From Methylobacteriaceae bacterium (GTDB lineage Bacteria; Pseudomonadota; Alphaproteobacteria; Rhizobiales; Beijerinckiaceae), in the NCBI GenBank assembly GCA_947444195.1, contig CANEZL010000012.1, forward strand, positions 1-64,000: 64,000 nt of DNA, written 5' to 3'. The position numbers and the translations under genes are program-made. Positions 51,579 through 60,627 of the stretch are shown one piece after another (within the stretch, counting starts at the first letter, position 1; every line of letters begins with the position of its first letter). Under the pieces are notes generated by a model that did not search any database, was not told where the DNA came from, and was given only the letters and a program-made list of their open reading frames with translations.

Positions 51579-52283
51579 TCAGAAGCGCTCCAGCCACGGG
51601 CGCAGGGCGACCTCCGAGGTCCAGGCGCTGCGGTCCTGGGCCAGCACGGCGCGGTAGGCGCGGGCGATCGCCTCCGGGTCGAGGTGGCTGTCGGGGGCGT
51701 CGGCGGGCTCGGTGGCCCGGTCCGGGTTCCGGATGGCGCCGTCGATGATGAAATGCGCCACGTGGATGCCCTTGGGGTGCAGTTCGCGGGCGAGGCTCTC
51801 GGCGAGGCCGCGCAGGGCGAACTTCGCCATCGCGAAGGGGCTGGAGCCGGCGAACCCCTTAACGCTGGCCGAGGCGCCGGTGAACAGGATCGCCCCGTGG
51901 CGGGCGGGCAGCATGCGCCGGGCCGCCGCCTGCGCCACCAGGAAGCCGCCATAGGCCCCGACGCGCAGGGCCTCCGCGACGGCGGCGGGATCGAGGTCCG
52001 CGATGCCCCCGCGCAGGCGCAGGCCCGCGTTGTAGACCACGAGATCGGGCGGGCCGCCGAGGGCGGGCTCCATGGCGGCGAACAGGGATTCCACCGAGGC
52101 CATGGCGCCCGCGTCGCAGGCATGGGTCGCCGCACCGATGGTCCGCGCCAGGGGATCGAGCTTGGCCACGTCGCGGGCGGCGAGCCCGACCCTTACGCCG
52201 TCCGCGGCGAGCTGGCGGGCGAGCGCGGCGCTGAGGCCGGAGCCCGCCCCGACGACGAGGGCGCGCTGGTAGAGGGGGGCCAT
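51579..52283 (-). CDS. SDR-family protein lacking the catalytic Tyr
   Basis: The 234-residue product has the dinucleotide motif VVGAGSGLSAALARQL and YNAGL, then ILFTGASASVKGFAG with the catalytic Ser, but the Tyr-x-x-x-Lys motif reads FAMAKFALRGLAE: the Tyr is Phe and the Lys is kept. The C-terminus has HPKGIHVAHFIIDGAIRNPD. I have seen this F-A-M-x-K variant in a set of bacterial SDR proteins; it may be a distinct group with another role. It lies downstream of tadA on the same strand, separated by a repeat, and is convergent with the cupin gene. Confidence 0.75.
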   Translation of the reverse strand: MAPLYQRALVVGAGSGLSAALARQLAADGVRVGLAARDVAKLDPLARTIGAATHACDAGAMASVESLFAAMEPALGGPPDLVVYNAGLRLRGGIADLDPAAVAEALRVGAYGGFLVAQAAARRMLPARHGAILFTGASASVKGFAGSSPFAMAKFALRGLAESLARELHPKGIHVAHFIIDGAIRNPDRATEPADAPDSHLDPEAIARAYRAVLAQDRSAWTSEVALRPWLERF

Positions 52284-52398
52284 GGACGATCTCCGGGCCG
52301 CGGGCGTCGCGGCGCGCCCGCACGGCATCGCGGGTGAGGTGCGCCTCGGGCCGGGAAAGTCGAGGGGCGCGCGTCCGGGGCGCTCGCCGCGCGAGCCC

Positions 52399-52449
52399 GG
52401 GATGACGGGGCGGGCTTGTCCCGAAGCGACCAACCGGAGCCCGTATCAG
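52399..52449. repeat. Dispersed repeat, family B, overlapping the tadA stop codon
   Basis: This matches 1031-1081: GGGATGACGG, CGGGCTTGTCCCG, CCAACCGGA and CCGTATCAG. The TATCA end contains the tadA stop (TCA 52446-52448 on the plus strand). Confidence 0.7.
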
Positions 52450-52925
52450 TCGCGCCGCTCGGCGAAGAAGTCCCGCAGGAGCGCCGCCGCCTCCGCCTCG
52501 CGGAAGCCGCCATAGACGTCGGGGGCGTGGTGGCAGGTCGTCTGGTTGAAGACCCGCGGCCCGTGCTCGACCCCGCCGCCCTTCGGGTCGAAGGCCCCGA
52601 AATACAGGCGGCGGATGCGCGCGAAGCCGATCGCGCCCGCGCACATCGGGCAGGGCTCCAGGGTCACGTAGAGGTCGCAGCCGGGCAGGCGGTCGGAGCC
52701 CAGAGCGGCGCAGGCCATCCGGATCGCCAGGATCTCCGCGTGGGCGGTGGGGTCGCTCAGCGCGCGGGGGCGGTTATGCGCCACCGCCAGCACCCGGCCG
52801 TCGCGCACGAGGGCGGCGCCCACCGGCACCTCGCCGGCGGCCCCCGCCCGGCGCGCCGCGGCGAAGGCGAGATCGAACGGGTCTCCCGCATCGGGGCCCG
52901 GGGCCGGCGGGACAGGATCTGGCAT
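52446..52925 (-). CDS. tadA: tRNA-specific adenosine deaminase (TadA-like)
   Basis: TadA converts A34 to inosine in tRNA-Arg(ACG). The 159-residue product has the deaminase zinc site TAHAEILAIR (His62, Glu64) and LEPCPMCAGAI (Cys92, Cys95). The middle AAALVRDGRVLAVAHNRPRA and the end VFNQTTCHHAPDVYGGFREAEAAALLRDFFAERR fit the short TadA type. A related guanine deaminase is possible but less likely, because the PCPMCAGAIGFARIRRL motif and length match TadA. The start is ATG 52925. Confidence 0.88.
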   Translation of the reverse strand: MPDPVPPAPGPDAGDPFDLAFAAARRAGAAGEVPVGAALVRDGRVLAVAHNRPRALSDPTAHAEILAIRMACAALGSDRLPGCDLYVTLEPCPMCAGAIGFARIRRLYFGAFDPKGGGVEHGPRVFNQTTCHHAPDVYGGFREAEAAALLRDFFAERRD

Positions 52926-53090
52926 CGCGCGCCCTCCTCGAGACCTCTGTCCTGACGCGGCCCCACGGGCCGAACCGGCATCCGTCCGCGGGCAGCGCTC
53001 CGGCCGACCCGCCGGCCCGGAACCTCCGCAGGGGGGCAACCGTTCTGATCCGCAGAGCGGCTTGACCGCATAGGAACAGAGGAGACAGCC

Positions 53091-53285
53091 ATGAGCAGCA
53101 CCACCGACAAGATCAAGGGCGCCGTCAACGAGGCCGTCGGCAATGCCAAGCAGGGCATCGGCAACATGACCGACAACGAGAAGCTGAAGGCCGAGGGCAA
53201 GGCCCAGGAGGCCAAGGGCGAGGCGCAGCGCGGCGTCGGCAACGCCAAGCAGGCGGTGAACGACACGGTCGGCACCAAGCTCTGA
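53091..53285 (+). CDS. CsbD-family stress protein
   Basis: The 64-residue product [59 protein letters not shown] is of the CsbD type: Lys/Glu/Gly-rich, with repeated GNAK and KGxAQ patterns. CsbD proteins are hydrophilic, helical, and induced by general stress in many bacteria. GGAGACAGCC is the ribosome site. No membrane segment is present. A DUF1328 gene follows 98 bp later; the two often occur together as stress genes. Confidence 0.9.
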   Translation: MSSTTDKIKGAVNEAVGNAKQGIGNMTDNEKLKAEGKAQEAKGEAQRGVGNAKQAVNDTVGTKL

Positions 53286-53383
53286 GACGCGCGCCGGGCG
53301 GGGGCGACCCCGCCCGCCCACGGACCGGGTCCCGCCCACGGACCGAGATAGACCACACTCAGACAGGCATTTCGGAGGTTTCC

Positions 53384-53560
53384 ATGATCGGTTGGGCCGT
53401 TACCTTCCTCGTCGTCGCCCTGGTGGCGGCTCTGCTCGGGTTCGGCGGCATCGCCGGCACGGCCATGGAAGCCGCCAAGATCGTGTTCTTCGTCGCGATC
53501 GCCCTGTTCCTGATCTCCGCCGTCTTCGGCGTGATGCGCGGACGCGCCCCGCGGCTCTGA
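53384..53560 (+). CDS. DUF1328 (YtjA-like) small membrane protein
   Basis: ATG 53384 opens a 58-residue frame with GGAGGT 5 nt upstream. The product starts [20 protein letters not shown], then [22 protein letters not shown] and ends [16 protein letters not shown]. Two hydrophobic segments with the central [13 protein letters not shown] turn are the hallmark of the UPF0391/DUF1328 family. Function is unknown; members are stress-linked. It lies behind csbD on the same strand. Confidence 0.88.
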   Translation: MIGWAVTFLVVALVAALLGFGGIAGTAMEAAKIVFFVAIALFLISAVFGVMRGRAPRL

Positions 53561-53681
53561 CGCACCCTGCGGCTCCCACGCGCGCGAGCCCTCGCCCCTG
53601 ACGGGTGAGGGGGGCGGCCACCGGGCATCGGCCCGAGACCCGGCCGCCGGGCCCCTCAAGCGAGACGACGCCAGAACGGCA

Positions 53682-53738
53682 GGCCCGCGCACCGCCCCGG
53701 ATCCGACATCCGGGGCGGTGCGCGGGCCGCCGCCTTTT
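53682..53738 (+). terminator. Long hairpin downstream of the DUF1328 gene
   Basis: A perfect 21-bp stem (53682-53702 and 53708-53728, arms beginning GGCCCGCGCACCGCCCC) with a 5-nt loop is followed by GCCGCCTTTTC. It can end the csbD/DUF1328 transcript, and its length suggests a strong structure. Confidence 0.7.
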
Positions 53739-53790
53739 CACGGCTCACCGGACCCGTGCATGCGGCGGCCGGAGGCGCTATCAGCGGTCC

Positions 53791-54414
53791 ATGAGCGTCG
53801 AGACGTGGTGGCTGTTCCTCTGTGCGGTGTTCCTGCTCAGCGGCACGCCCGGACCCAACATGCTGCACGTGATGACCCGCAGCGTCCGCTTCGGCCCGGG
53901 GCACGGGGCGGCGGCGGCCGCGGGCTGCCTGTGCGCCCTGCTCCTCGTCCTCACGGGTGCCGCGGCGGGCCTCAGCGCGGCGCTCGCCGCCTCGCCGGTC
54001 CTGTTCGAGATCCTGCGCTACCTGGGCGTCGCCTACCTGATCCATCTCGGCATCCGCTGCTGGCGCGGGGGCGACGGGGCGGCCCCTCCCGATGGCGGCC
54101 CGCGCCGCGCGCCCGCGCGCGGCGCCCTGTTCCGCGGCGGCCTGCTCGTGGGCCTCAGCAATCCGAAGCTCCTGATGTTCACGGCGGCCTTCCTGCCGCA
54201 ATTCGTCGATCCGGCCCGCGCGCAGGTCCCGCAATTCGCCGTGCTCGTCGCGACCTTCGTGACCGTCGAGGCGTTCTGGTTCTGCGTCTACGGCATCGGC
54301 GGCGGGCGCCTCGCGCGCCTGCTCACCCGGCCCCGGGCCCGGCGCCTGTTCGACCGCGCCACGGGGGCTATCTTCCTCGGCTTCGGGGCGGCCCTCCTCG
54401 GCACACGGCACTGA
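53791..54414 (+). CDS. LysE/RhtB-family amino acid exporter
   Basis: The 207-residue membrane protein shows the LysE pattern: FLLSGTPGPNMLHVMTRSVRFGPGHGAAAAAG, then AYLIHLGIRCWRGG, FRGGLLVGLSNPKLLMFTAAFLPQFVDP, and VTVEAFWFCVYGIGGGRLARLL. Six helices are expected. The family exports amino acids or similar solutes; the substrate is not readable. It follows a long hairpin and precedes the pseudouridine synthase gene by 69 nt. Confidence 0.88.
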   Translation: MSVETWWLFLCAVFLLSGTPGPNMLHVMTRSVRFGPGHGAAAAAGCLCALLLVLTGAAAGLSAALAASPVLFEILRYLGVAYLIHLGIRCWRGGDGAAPPDGGPRRAPARGALFRGGLLVGLSNPKLLMFTAAFLPQFVDPARAQVPQFAVLVATFVTVEAFWFCVYGIGGGRLARLLTRPRARRLFDRATGAIFLGFGAALLGTRH

Positions 54415-54483
54415 GGACGCCCGGCCGGACCCGCGCGCGGAACGCCTCGCGCGGCGAAGCCGGCTCTGTTATGGGCTTGGCCC

Positions 54484-56508
54484 ATGAGCGACAATTCGAC
54501 AGATGACGGCCGCACGGGGCCGGAGGCCGCCCCCTGGACGCCCGCCACCGACGCGCGGCGCGAGCAGCCGGCGGATGCCGGCGGCGGGGCCGCGCGGCCG
54601 CGCAAGGCGCCGGCGAAGCGGGAGCGCGCGGCGGGGCCGTCCGGCGAGGCCCCCCTGCGGCGGCCGGCGCGGGCCAAGGGGGCGGAGACTGCGGCGGCGG
54701 AGACCGCGGCCGCGGAGACCGACCGGACCGACGCGGACGCCGAAGCCGGCGCCGCCGCGAGCGAGGCCGCGCCGGAGGGCGAGCGCATCGCCAAGGCGAT
54801 CGCCCGGGCCGGGCTCGCCTCGCGGCGGGACGCGGAGGCGCTGATCGCCGCCGGCCGCGTGAGCCTGAACGGGCAGGTGCTCGATTCGCCCGCCGTGAAC
54901 GTCACCGACGCCGACCGCATCACCGTGGACGGCGAGCCGCTGCCGGCCCGGGAGCGGACCCGCCTGTGGATCTTCCACAAGCCCCGCGGCCTCGTCACCA
55001 CGGCGCGCGATCCGGAGGGGCGCACCACCGTGTTCGAGGCCCTGCCCGACGATCTGCCGCGGGTGGTGGCGGTGGGTCGGCTCGACATCAACACCGAGGG
55101 CCTGCTGCTCCTCACCAACGACGGCGGGCTCGCCAAGGTCATCGCCCATCCCGATACCGGCTGGCTGCGCCGCTACCGCGTGCGCGCCCACGGCGACACC
55201 GATCAGGCCGCCCTCGACCGGCTGTCCAAGGGCGTCACCATCGACGGGATGGAGTACGGCCCTGTCGAGGCCACCCTCGACCGGGTGCAGGGGGACAACC
55301 TCTGGCTGACGCTCGGGCTGCGCGAGGGCAAGAACCGCGAGGTCAAGCGCATCCTCGAGCATCTGGGTCTCTCCGTGAACCGGCTGATCCGGCTCTCCTT
55401 CGGGCCCTTCCAGCTCGGCGACCTCGAGGCCGGCCTCGTGGAGGAGGTCCGCACCAAGGTGCTGAAGGAGCAGCTCGGCAAGAACCTCGCCGATCAGGCC
55501 GGGGTCGACTTCGAGAGCCCGGTGCGCGAGCCCATCGCCCCCTTCGGCTCGCCGAAGGCCGCGGCGCGGACCGAGGCGCGCCCGTCCGACCGCCGCGGGG
55601 AGGATGCGGCTCCGCCGCGGGCACGGCGCGACTCCACCCCCCGCGGCGCGGAATCCCGCCCCGCCCGCCCGGCGACGCCCGAGCGGGTGCCGACCGGCGG
55701 CATGGGCGCCGGGCCGCGCCGCTCCGTCTGGCGCGCGGACGAGGACACGGCGGCGCCCCGCAAGTCCCGCCCCCCCCGGCGCGGGGCCGATCCCAAGGTC
55801 GAGCGCGAGGCGGAGGCCGCCGCCCGCGGCCGCCAGCGCGTCGGCGCGATCCGGAGCGGCGAGCGCCGGGTGCTGGTGGAGCGGCTGGGCCCGAGCCCCG
55901 AGACGCCGGTCGAGGCGGAGCCCAAGCCCCGCCGCCGCTACGCGCGCGACGACGCGCCGCCCCGCGAGGCCGCGCGCGCCCGCACCGACGGCGAGCGGGC
56001 GCCCCGGCGCGCCGGTGCGGACCGGCCGCGGCCGGAGGGCGGCCGGCCGCCCGCGCGCGATGGCGAGCCCGGCGCCCGCCGCCAGGGCGGATTCGGAGGC
56101 GCCCGCGCCGAGGGCGCGCCGAGCCGCGCGGGCGGGCGGCCCGGGGGCTTCAAGGACCGCGCGCGCGCCGAGGGCGGCGAGCGCGGGGCCCGCGCGCCCC
56201 GCGGCGAGGCGCGCGAGGGCGACGGGTTCAAGCCGCGGGGCGAGTTCAAGCCGCGCAGTGAATTCAAGCCGCGGGGCGAGGGCGCCCGGGCCGGCGGTCC
56301 GAAATCGGGCGCGCCCCGGGCGGGCGCCACCAAGTTCGGCGGTCCGAAATCCGGCGGCGCCAGACCCGCGGGTGCGGGCCGGGCGGGGGGAGCCGGGTTC
56401 GGCGGCGCGGGCAAGCCCGGCGGGCGCCCGGGACCGAAGGGCGCGCCGCGCCCCGGCGGGTCCGGCGGCCGGCCCGGCGGCGGCCGGCCCTCGCGCGGGC
56501 CCCGGTGA
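54484..56508 (+). CDS. Pseudouridine synthase (RluB/RsuA type) with a long disordered tail
   Basis: The 674-residue product has a low-complexity start (1-96), an S4 RNA-binding domain (about 98-155, GERIAKAIARAGLASRRDAEALIAAGRVSLNG), and the pseudouridine synthase core with the catalytic Asp in AVGRLDINTEGLLLLTNDG (about residue 200), KNREVKRILEHLGLSVNRLIRLSFGPF. From about 350 to the end there is a Gly/Arg/Pro/Ala-rich tail with GGF and KPRGEFKPR-like repeats. RluB modifies U2605 of 23S rRNA; the exact target here may differ. The end overlaps rsmD by GTGA. Confidence 0.9.
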   Translation: MSDNSTDDGRTGPEAAPWTPATDARREQPADAGGGAARPRKAPAKRERAAGPSGEAPLRRPARAKGAETAAAETAAAETDRTDADAEAGAAASEAAPEGERIAKAIARAGLASRRDAEALIAAGRVSLNGQVLDSPAVNVTDADRITVDGEPLPARERTRLWIFHKPRGLVTTARDPEGRTTVFEALPDDLPRVVAVGRLDINTEGLLLLTNDGGLAKVIAHPDTGWLRRYRVRAHGDTDQAALDRLSKGVTIDGMEYGPVEATLDRVQGDNLWLTLGLREGKNREVKRILEHLGLSVNRLIRLSFGPFQLGDLEAGLVEEVRTKVLKEQLGKNLADQAGVDFESPVREPIAPFGSPKAAARTEARPSDRRGEDAAPPRARRDSTPRGAESRPARPATPERVPTGGMGAGPRRSVWRADEDTAAPRKSRPPRRGADPKVEREAEAAARGRQRVGAIRSGERRVLVERLGPSPETPVEAEPKPRRRYARDDAPPREAARARTDGERAPRRAGADRPRPEGGRPPARDGEPGARRQGGFGGARAEGAPSRAGGRPGGFKDRARAEGGERGARAPRGEAREGDGFKPRGEFKPRSEFKPRGEGARAGGPKSGAPRAGATKFGGPKSGGARPAGAGRAGGAGFGGAGKPGGRPGPKGAPRPGGSGGRPGGGRPSRGPR

Positions 56509-57065
56509 GGATCGTCGGCGGGGCGTGGCGCGGCCGGCGCCTCGCCACGCCGCGGACGGACGCGATCCGGCCGACCTCGGACCGCCTGCGCGAGGCGCTC
56601 TTCAACGTCCTCGCCCACGCCTATGACGATCCGGTGCCGGGCGCGCAGGTGCTCGACCTGTTCGCGGGCACCGGCGCGCTCAGCTTCGAGGCGCTCTCGC
56701 GCGGCGCCGCCTTCGCCCTGCTCGTGGACGAGGGCGCGGAGGCGCGCGCGGTGATCCGCGCCAATATCGAGAGCTTCGGGGCGGAGGGCAGCACCCGCCT
56801 GTTCCGCCGGGACGCCACCCGCCTCGGCCCCGCCGGGCCCGGCGCGCGGCACGGCCTCGTCTTCTGCGATCCGCCCTACGGGCGCGGCCTCGCCCCCGCG
56901 GCGCTCGCCAGCGCCGCCGCGGGGGGCTGGCTCGCCGAGGGCGCCCTCGCGGTGGTGGAGGAGGCGGAATCCGCCCCCGTGACCCTGCCCGCGGGCTTCA
57001 CGGAGCTCGAACGGCGCGGCTACGGCGAGACCGCGGTGACGCTCGCCCGCTACGGAACCGGCTGA
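56505..57065 (+). CDS. rsmD: 16S rRNA (guanine-966-N2)-methyltransferase
   Basis: The 186-residue protein starts at GTG 56505, overlapping the upstream stop: MRIVGGAWRGRRLATPRTDAIRPTSDRLREALFNVLAH is the classical RsmD beginning, followed by the SAM site LDLFAGTGALSFEALSRGA and the amino-MTase motif VFCDPPYGRGL. It methylates N2 of G966 in 16S rRNA. Overlap with the pseudouridine synthase gene makes an rRNA-modification unit. Confidence 0.94.
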   Translation: MRIVGGAWRGRRLATPRTDAIRPTSDRLREALFNVLAHAYDDPVPGAQVLDLFAGTGALSFEALSRGAAFALLVDEGAEARAVIRANIESFGAEGSTRLFRRDATRLGPAGPGARHGLVFCDPPYGRGLAPAALASAAAGGWLAEGALAVVEEAESAPVTLPAGFTELERRGYGETAVTLARYGTG

Positions 57066-57104
57066 CCCCGCCGGGCAGGGCGGCCGATCCGCGCGGAGGC
57101 CGCA

Positions 57105-58019
57105 TCAGCCGGCGAGGAAATCCCGCAGGGCTCGGAGCGTCGCCTCCGGGTTCTCCTCGGGGAGGAAATGCCCGCCCTCGATCTCGACGCCCTCGGCGGC
57201 GGGCGCGAAGCTGCGCCGCCAGGCGGAGAGCGCCGTCTCGGACTTGCCCTTGTCGAGATAGGCCCGGCTCGCCAGCACCAGGACCGGCATGCCGAGGCTG
57301 CGCCGGGAGGCCATGTCGGCCTCGTCCGCCGCCCGGTCGGGGCCGCCGGGGCCGCCCGCCCGGTAATCCTCGCACATGGCGTGGATGCGCTCGGGCACGT
57401 TCCAGCCCTGCCGGTAGAGGGCGAGCGCCCGGCCGTCGAAGGCGGCGAGGTCCTTCGTCCCCGTCCAGTCCCGCATCAGCCCCTCGAAATACCCGTCCGG
57501 ATCGCGGCGGATCGCCTGTTCCGGCTCGGGATGCGGCCCGGCCAGGAAGGACCAGTGCGGGTTGAGGCCGGCATGGGCGGCGATGCGCTCCCACTGGACG
57601 AAGGTCGGCACGATGTCGAGGAGCGCGAGGCGCGCCACCCGGCCGGGCTCGTCGAGGGCGAGGCGGTAGGCGACGCGGGCGCCGCGGTCGTGCCCGGCCA
57701 GGGCGAAATGCACGTGGCCCATGCGCTCCATCAGGGCGACGATCTCGCGGCCGACGGTGCGCTTGGCGTAGGCCTCGTGGGCGGGATCGCCCGCGGGCGC
57801 GGCCGACCAGCCGTAGCCCTTCAGGTCCAGGCAGATCACCCGGTGGTCGCGGGCGAGCGCGGGCGCCACCCGGTGCCACATGGCGTGCGTCTGCGGGAAG
57901 CCGTGGAGGAGAAGGAGCGGGGGCGCCTCGGCCGGCCCGCCGATCCGGGCGAAGGCCTTGCCCCAGGGCGCTTCGAGCCAGGCCGCCTCGAAACCGGGAA
58001 ACAGATCCTCGCCCGCCAT
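57105..58019 (-). CDS. Alpha/beta hydrolase, probable haloacetate (fluoroacetate) dehalogenase
   Basis: The 304-residue enzyme has the FAcD residue set at nearly the same numbering: nucleophile Asp111 with Arg112 and Arg115 in GHDRGARVAYRLALD, Asp135, His155 and Trp156 in NPHWSFLAGPHPEPE, Tyr219 in CEDYRAGG and His284 in EGGHFLPEE. In fluoroacetate dehalogenase the His155-Trp156-Tyr219 trio binds the fluoride leaving group. It is therefore a likely C-F or C-Cl hydrolase, though an epoxide-like substrate is possible. The start is ATG 58019; the frame is open to 58226. It is convergent with rsmD. Confidence 0.85.
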   Translation of the reverse strand: MAGEDLFPGFEAAWLEAPWGKAFARIGGPAEAPPLLLLHGFPQTHAMWHRVAPALARDHRVICLDLKGYGWSAAPAGDPAHEAYAKRTVGREIVALMERMGHVHFALAGHDRGARVAYRLALDEPGRVARLALLDIVPTFVQWERIAAHAGLNPHWSFLAGPHPEPEQAIRRDPDGYFEGLMRDWTGTKDLAAFDGRALALYRQGWNVPERIHAMCEDYRAGGPGGPDRAADEADMASRRSLGMPVLVLASRAYLDKGKSETALSAWRRSFAPAAEGVEIEGGHFLPEENPEATLRALRDFLAG

Positions 58020-58078
58020 GACACGTTCCCCCGCAACGCCGGACAACGCGCGGGGAGCGGAGCGGGCTCCCGGCCCGC

Positions 58079-58186
58079 TCAGCCGATCTGGCTGAGCAGC
58101 GTGAAGGCGCCGAAGGCGAGGACGGAGAAGACGGCGACGGCGAGCAGGATCAGGGCCGCGCGGGATTCCCGCATCTCCGGTGACAT
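58079..58186 (-). CDS. Small membrane peptide, 35 residues
   Basis: ATG 58186 is preceded by GGGAG 7 nt upstream and opens a 35-codon frame: MSPEMRESRAALILLAVAVF, then SVLAFGAFTLLSQIG. A short polar start precedes one membrane helix. It lies directly upstream of the dehalogenase gene (59 bp from its start) and may be cotranscribed. It is not related by eye to the peptides near 21-23 kb. Confidence 0.55.
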   Translation of the reverse strand: MSPEMRESRAALILLAVAVFSVLAFGAFTLLSQIG

Positions 58187-58556
58187 CGGCATCTCCCGCT
58201 CCTCGCGAAACGGCCCAGCCTCGCACCGGGGGCGGCCGGTGTCGAGGCGGCCCGCGGAGTCTCCGCTGTCAGGCCGCGGAGGACTGATACGGGATACGGC
58301 CGATCATCCCGGTCCCGCGCGCATCCCCGCTCCCCGCTCGCGGGGCGAGAGGCCTCGCATGAGCCCGAGGTCATCGTGCCGGCAACGGCGTGACGGCGTG
58401 GGGAAGCGGCGTGACGGCTTCGAACGCCCGCCGTCCACGCGGGTCGGGGATCCCCCGTACCGCCATGTGCAGCAGCGCACAGATCGGGCCCGGGTTCAGA
58501 GCCTAGCTTGGCCGGTAGCCGCGCGCCTGCGCGGCGCTCATCCCCGGGTCACCACC
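58187..58556. other. Intergenic region between the membrane peptide gene and an exported protein gene
   Basis: These 370 bases lie between divergent genes. They contain a TGATACGGGATACGG stretch related to the end of repeat family B (near 58287) and the TGC/GCA operator candidate at 58466-58481. No gene was seen. Confidence 0.55.
58466..58481. promoter_or_regulatory. Candidate TGC/GCA-rich operator
   Basis: TGTGCAGCAGCGCACA, an imperfect palindrome (TGTGC...GCACA) 75 bp before the exported protein gene, is nearly the same as the site at 40602-40617. Confidence 0.35.
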
Positions 58557-58790
58557 ATGAAAACGGATCTCCGCGCCCTCGGCCTCGGGCTCGCCGCCCT
58601 GCTCGTCCTGCCCGGCCTCGCCGAGGCCCGCGAGATGCGGGGGGTTAAGCCCGCGGCGAAGCCGCAGCCGCGCGCGGCGCTCGCCGCCTCCGAGGGGTTC
58701 CAGGCGCGCATGAGCCGGCTCGACGCCCTGATGGGCGGCCCCGGCCGCAACGCCGTTCCCCGCGCCCGCTCGGCCAACGCCGAGCGCTGA
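58557..58790 (+). CDS. Small exported protein
   Basis: The 77-residue product from ATG 58557 begins MKTDLRALGLGLAALLVLPG with cleavage after AEA, leaving a basic region REMRGVKPAAKPQPRAALA and a polar tail. No domain is recognised. It is convergent with ureG (24 bp between the two). Confidence 0.6.
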   Translation: MKTDLRALGLGLAALLVLPGLAEAREMRGVKPAAKPQPRAALAASEGFQARMSRLDALMGGPGRNAVPRARSANAER

Positions 58791-58814
58791 GGTCCGGCCG
58801 CCGGCCGTCCCGGC

Positions 58815-59429
<615 letters not shown>

Positions 59430-59433
59430 GGTG

Positions 59434-60627
59434 TCATCCTCGTCCTGAGGCCGCGAGCCGGGCGAGGACGTCGAGCGTCGCCAGGATCTCGTCGGCGTCG
59501 TTGTAGCAATGGGGCGAGAGCCGCAGGAGTGGCGGCAGGCCGCGCGCCGCCGCGTCGTAGGGGGCGGCGGCGGCCTCGGACAGGCCGGCGGCGATCCCCG
59601 CCTCTTTCAGGGCCGCCCGCAGCCGCGGGGCCTGCCAGCCCGCCAGCGTGCAGGTGACGAGGCTCGCCGGATCCGGCCCGAGATCGTGCACCTGCGCCCC
59701 CGGCAGCGCCGCGATGCCCGCCCGCAGGCTCCGGGAGAGCTCTGTGCAGCGGGCCGCGATCGCGGGCAGGCCGAGGCCGAGGGCGTAGTCGACGGCGACG
59801 CCGAGACCGAGGCGGGCGGCGCGGTCGTGCTCGTAGCTCTCGAAGCGGCGGGCGTCCGTGCGGGGCGCGTAGCCGTCCGGCGTCAGGGGGGCGCCGAAAT
59901 GGTCGAGCATCGCCGGCTCCAGTTCCTCCGCGAGGGGCCGGCGCAGGTAGAGGAAGCCGGTGCCGCGGGGGCCCCGCAGGAACTTGCGGCCGGTGGCGGC
60001 GAGCATGTCGCAGCCGATCGCCGCGACGTCGACCGGGCGCTGGCCCACCATCTGACAGGCGTCGAGGAGATAGGGGATGCCGTGGGCGCGGGCGATCCGC
60101 CCGATCTCGGCGACGGGGTTCACGAGGCCGCCGTTCGAGGGGATCGCGGTCACCGCGATCAGGCGGACATCGGGGCCGAGCATGGAGGCCAGCGCAGCCG
60201 GATCGGTGCGGCCCTGCCCATCGCAGGGGATGACCGCGACGCGCACGCCCGTGCGCCGCGCCACCTGCCGCAAGGCGGCGACGCCCGCGCCGAACTCCGC
60301 CCGGCTCACGAGGATGCGCGTGTCCGGCGTGAAGCGCGACTCCAGGGCGTAGAAGGCCATCTGCCAAGCCCGCGTCGCGCTCTCGGTGAGCGCGATCTCG
60401 TCCGGGGCGGCACCGATCAGCCGGGCCACGCTGTCGTAGACGCGGGCGAGGCACGGGGCCTCCCGCTCGGCCGCCCCGTGGCCGCCGTGGCGGGCTTCGA
60501 GGTCGAGATAACCCTTCACCGCCTCGACCACGGGAGCGGGCATCAGCGAGGCGCCGGCATTGTTGAGGTGGATGCCGTGGGCGCAGCCCGGCGTCTCGGC
60601 GCGGAGGCGGGCGAGGTCGAGGCTCAC
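59434..60627 (-). CDS. Class V aminotransferase-fold PLP enzyme embedded in the urease operon
   Basis: The 397-residue protein has the cysteine-desulfurase-like plan: [23 protein letters not shown] at the start, [53 protein letters not shown], and the PLP Lys in [19 protein letters not shown], then [22 protein letters not shown]. It lacks the extended Cys loop of SufS/IscS as far as I can see, so it may instead be a lyase or transaminase such as those near EgtE. Its role in urease maturation is unknown. It is translationally coupled to ureF (GTGA overlap at 60624-60627) and to ureG (4 nt). Confidence 0.85.
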   Translation of the reverse strand: MSLDLARLRAETPGCAHGIHLNNAGASLMPAPVVEAVKGYLDLEARHGGHGAAEREAPCLARVYDSVARLIGAAPDEIALTESATRAWQMAFYALESRFTPDTRILVSRAEFGAGVAALRQVARRTGVRVAVIPCDGQGRTDPAALASMLGPDVRLIAVTAIPSNGGLVNPVAEIGRIARAHGIPYLLDACQMVGQRPVDVAAIGCDMLAATGRKFLRGPRGTGFLYLRRPLAEELEPAMLDHFGAPLTPDGYAPRTDARRFESYEHDRAARLGLGVAVDYALGLGLPAIAARCTELSRSLRAGIAALPGAQVHDLGPDPASLVTCTLAGWQAPRLRAALKEAGIAAGLSEAAAAPYDAAARGLPPLLRLSPHCYNDADEILATLDVLARLAASGRG

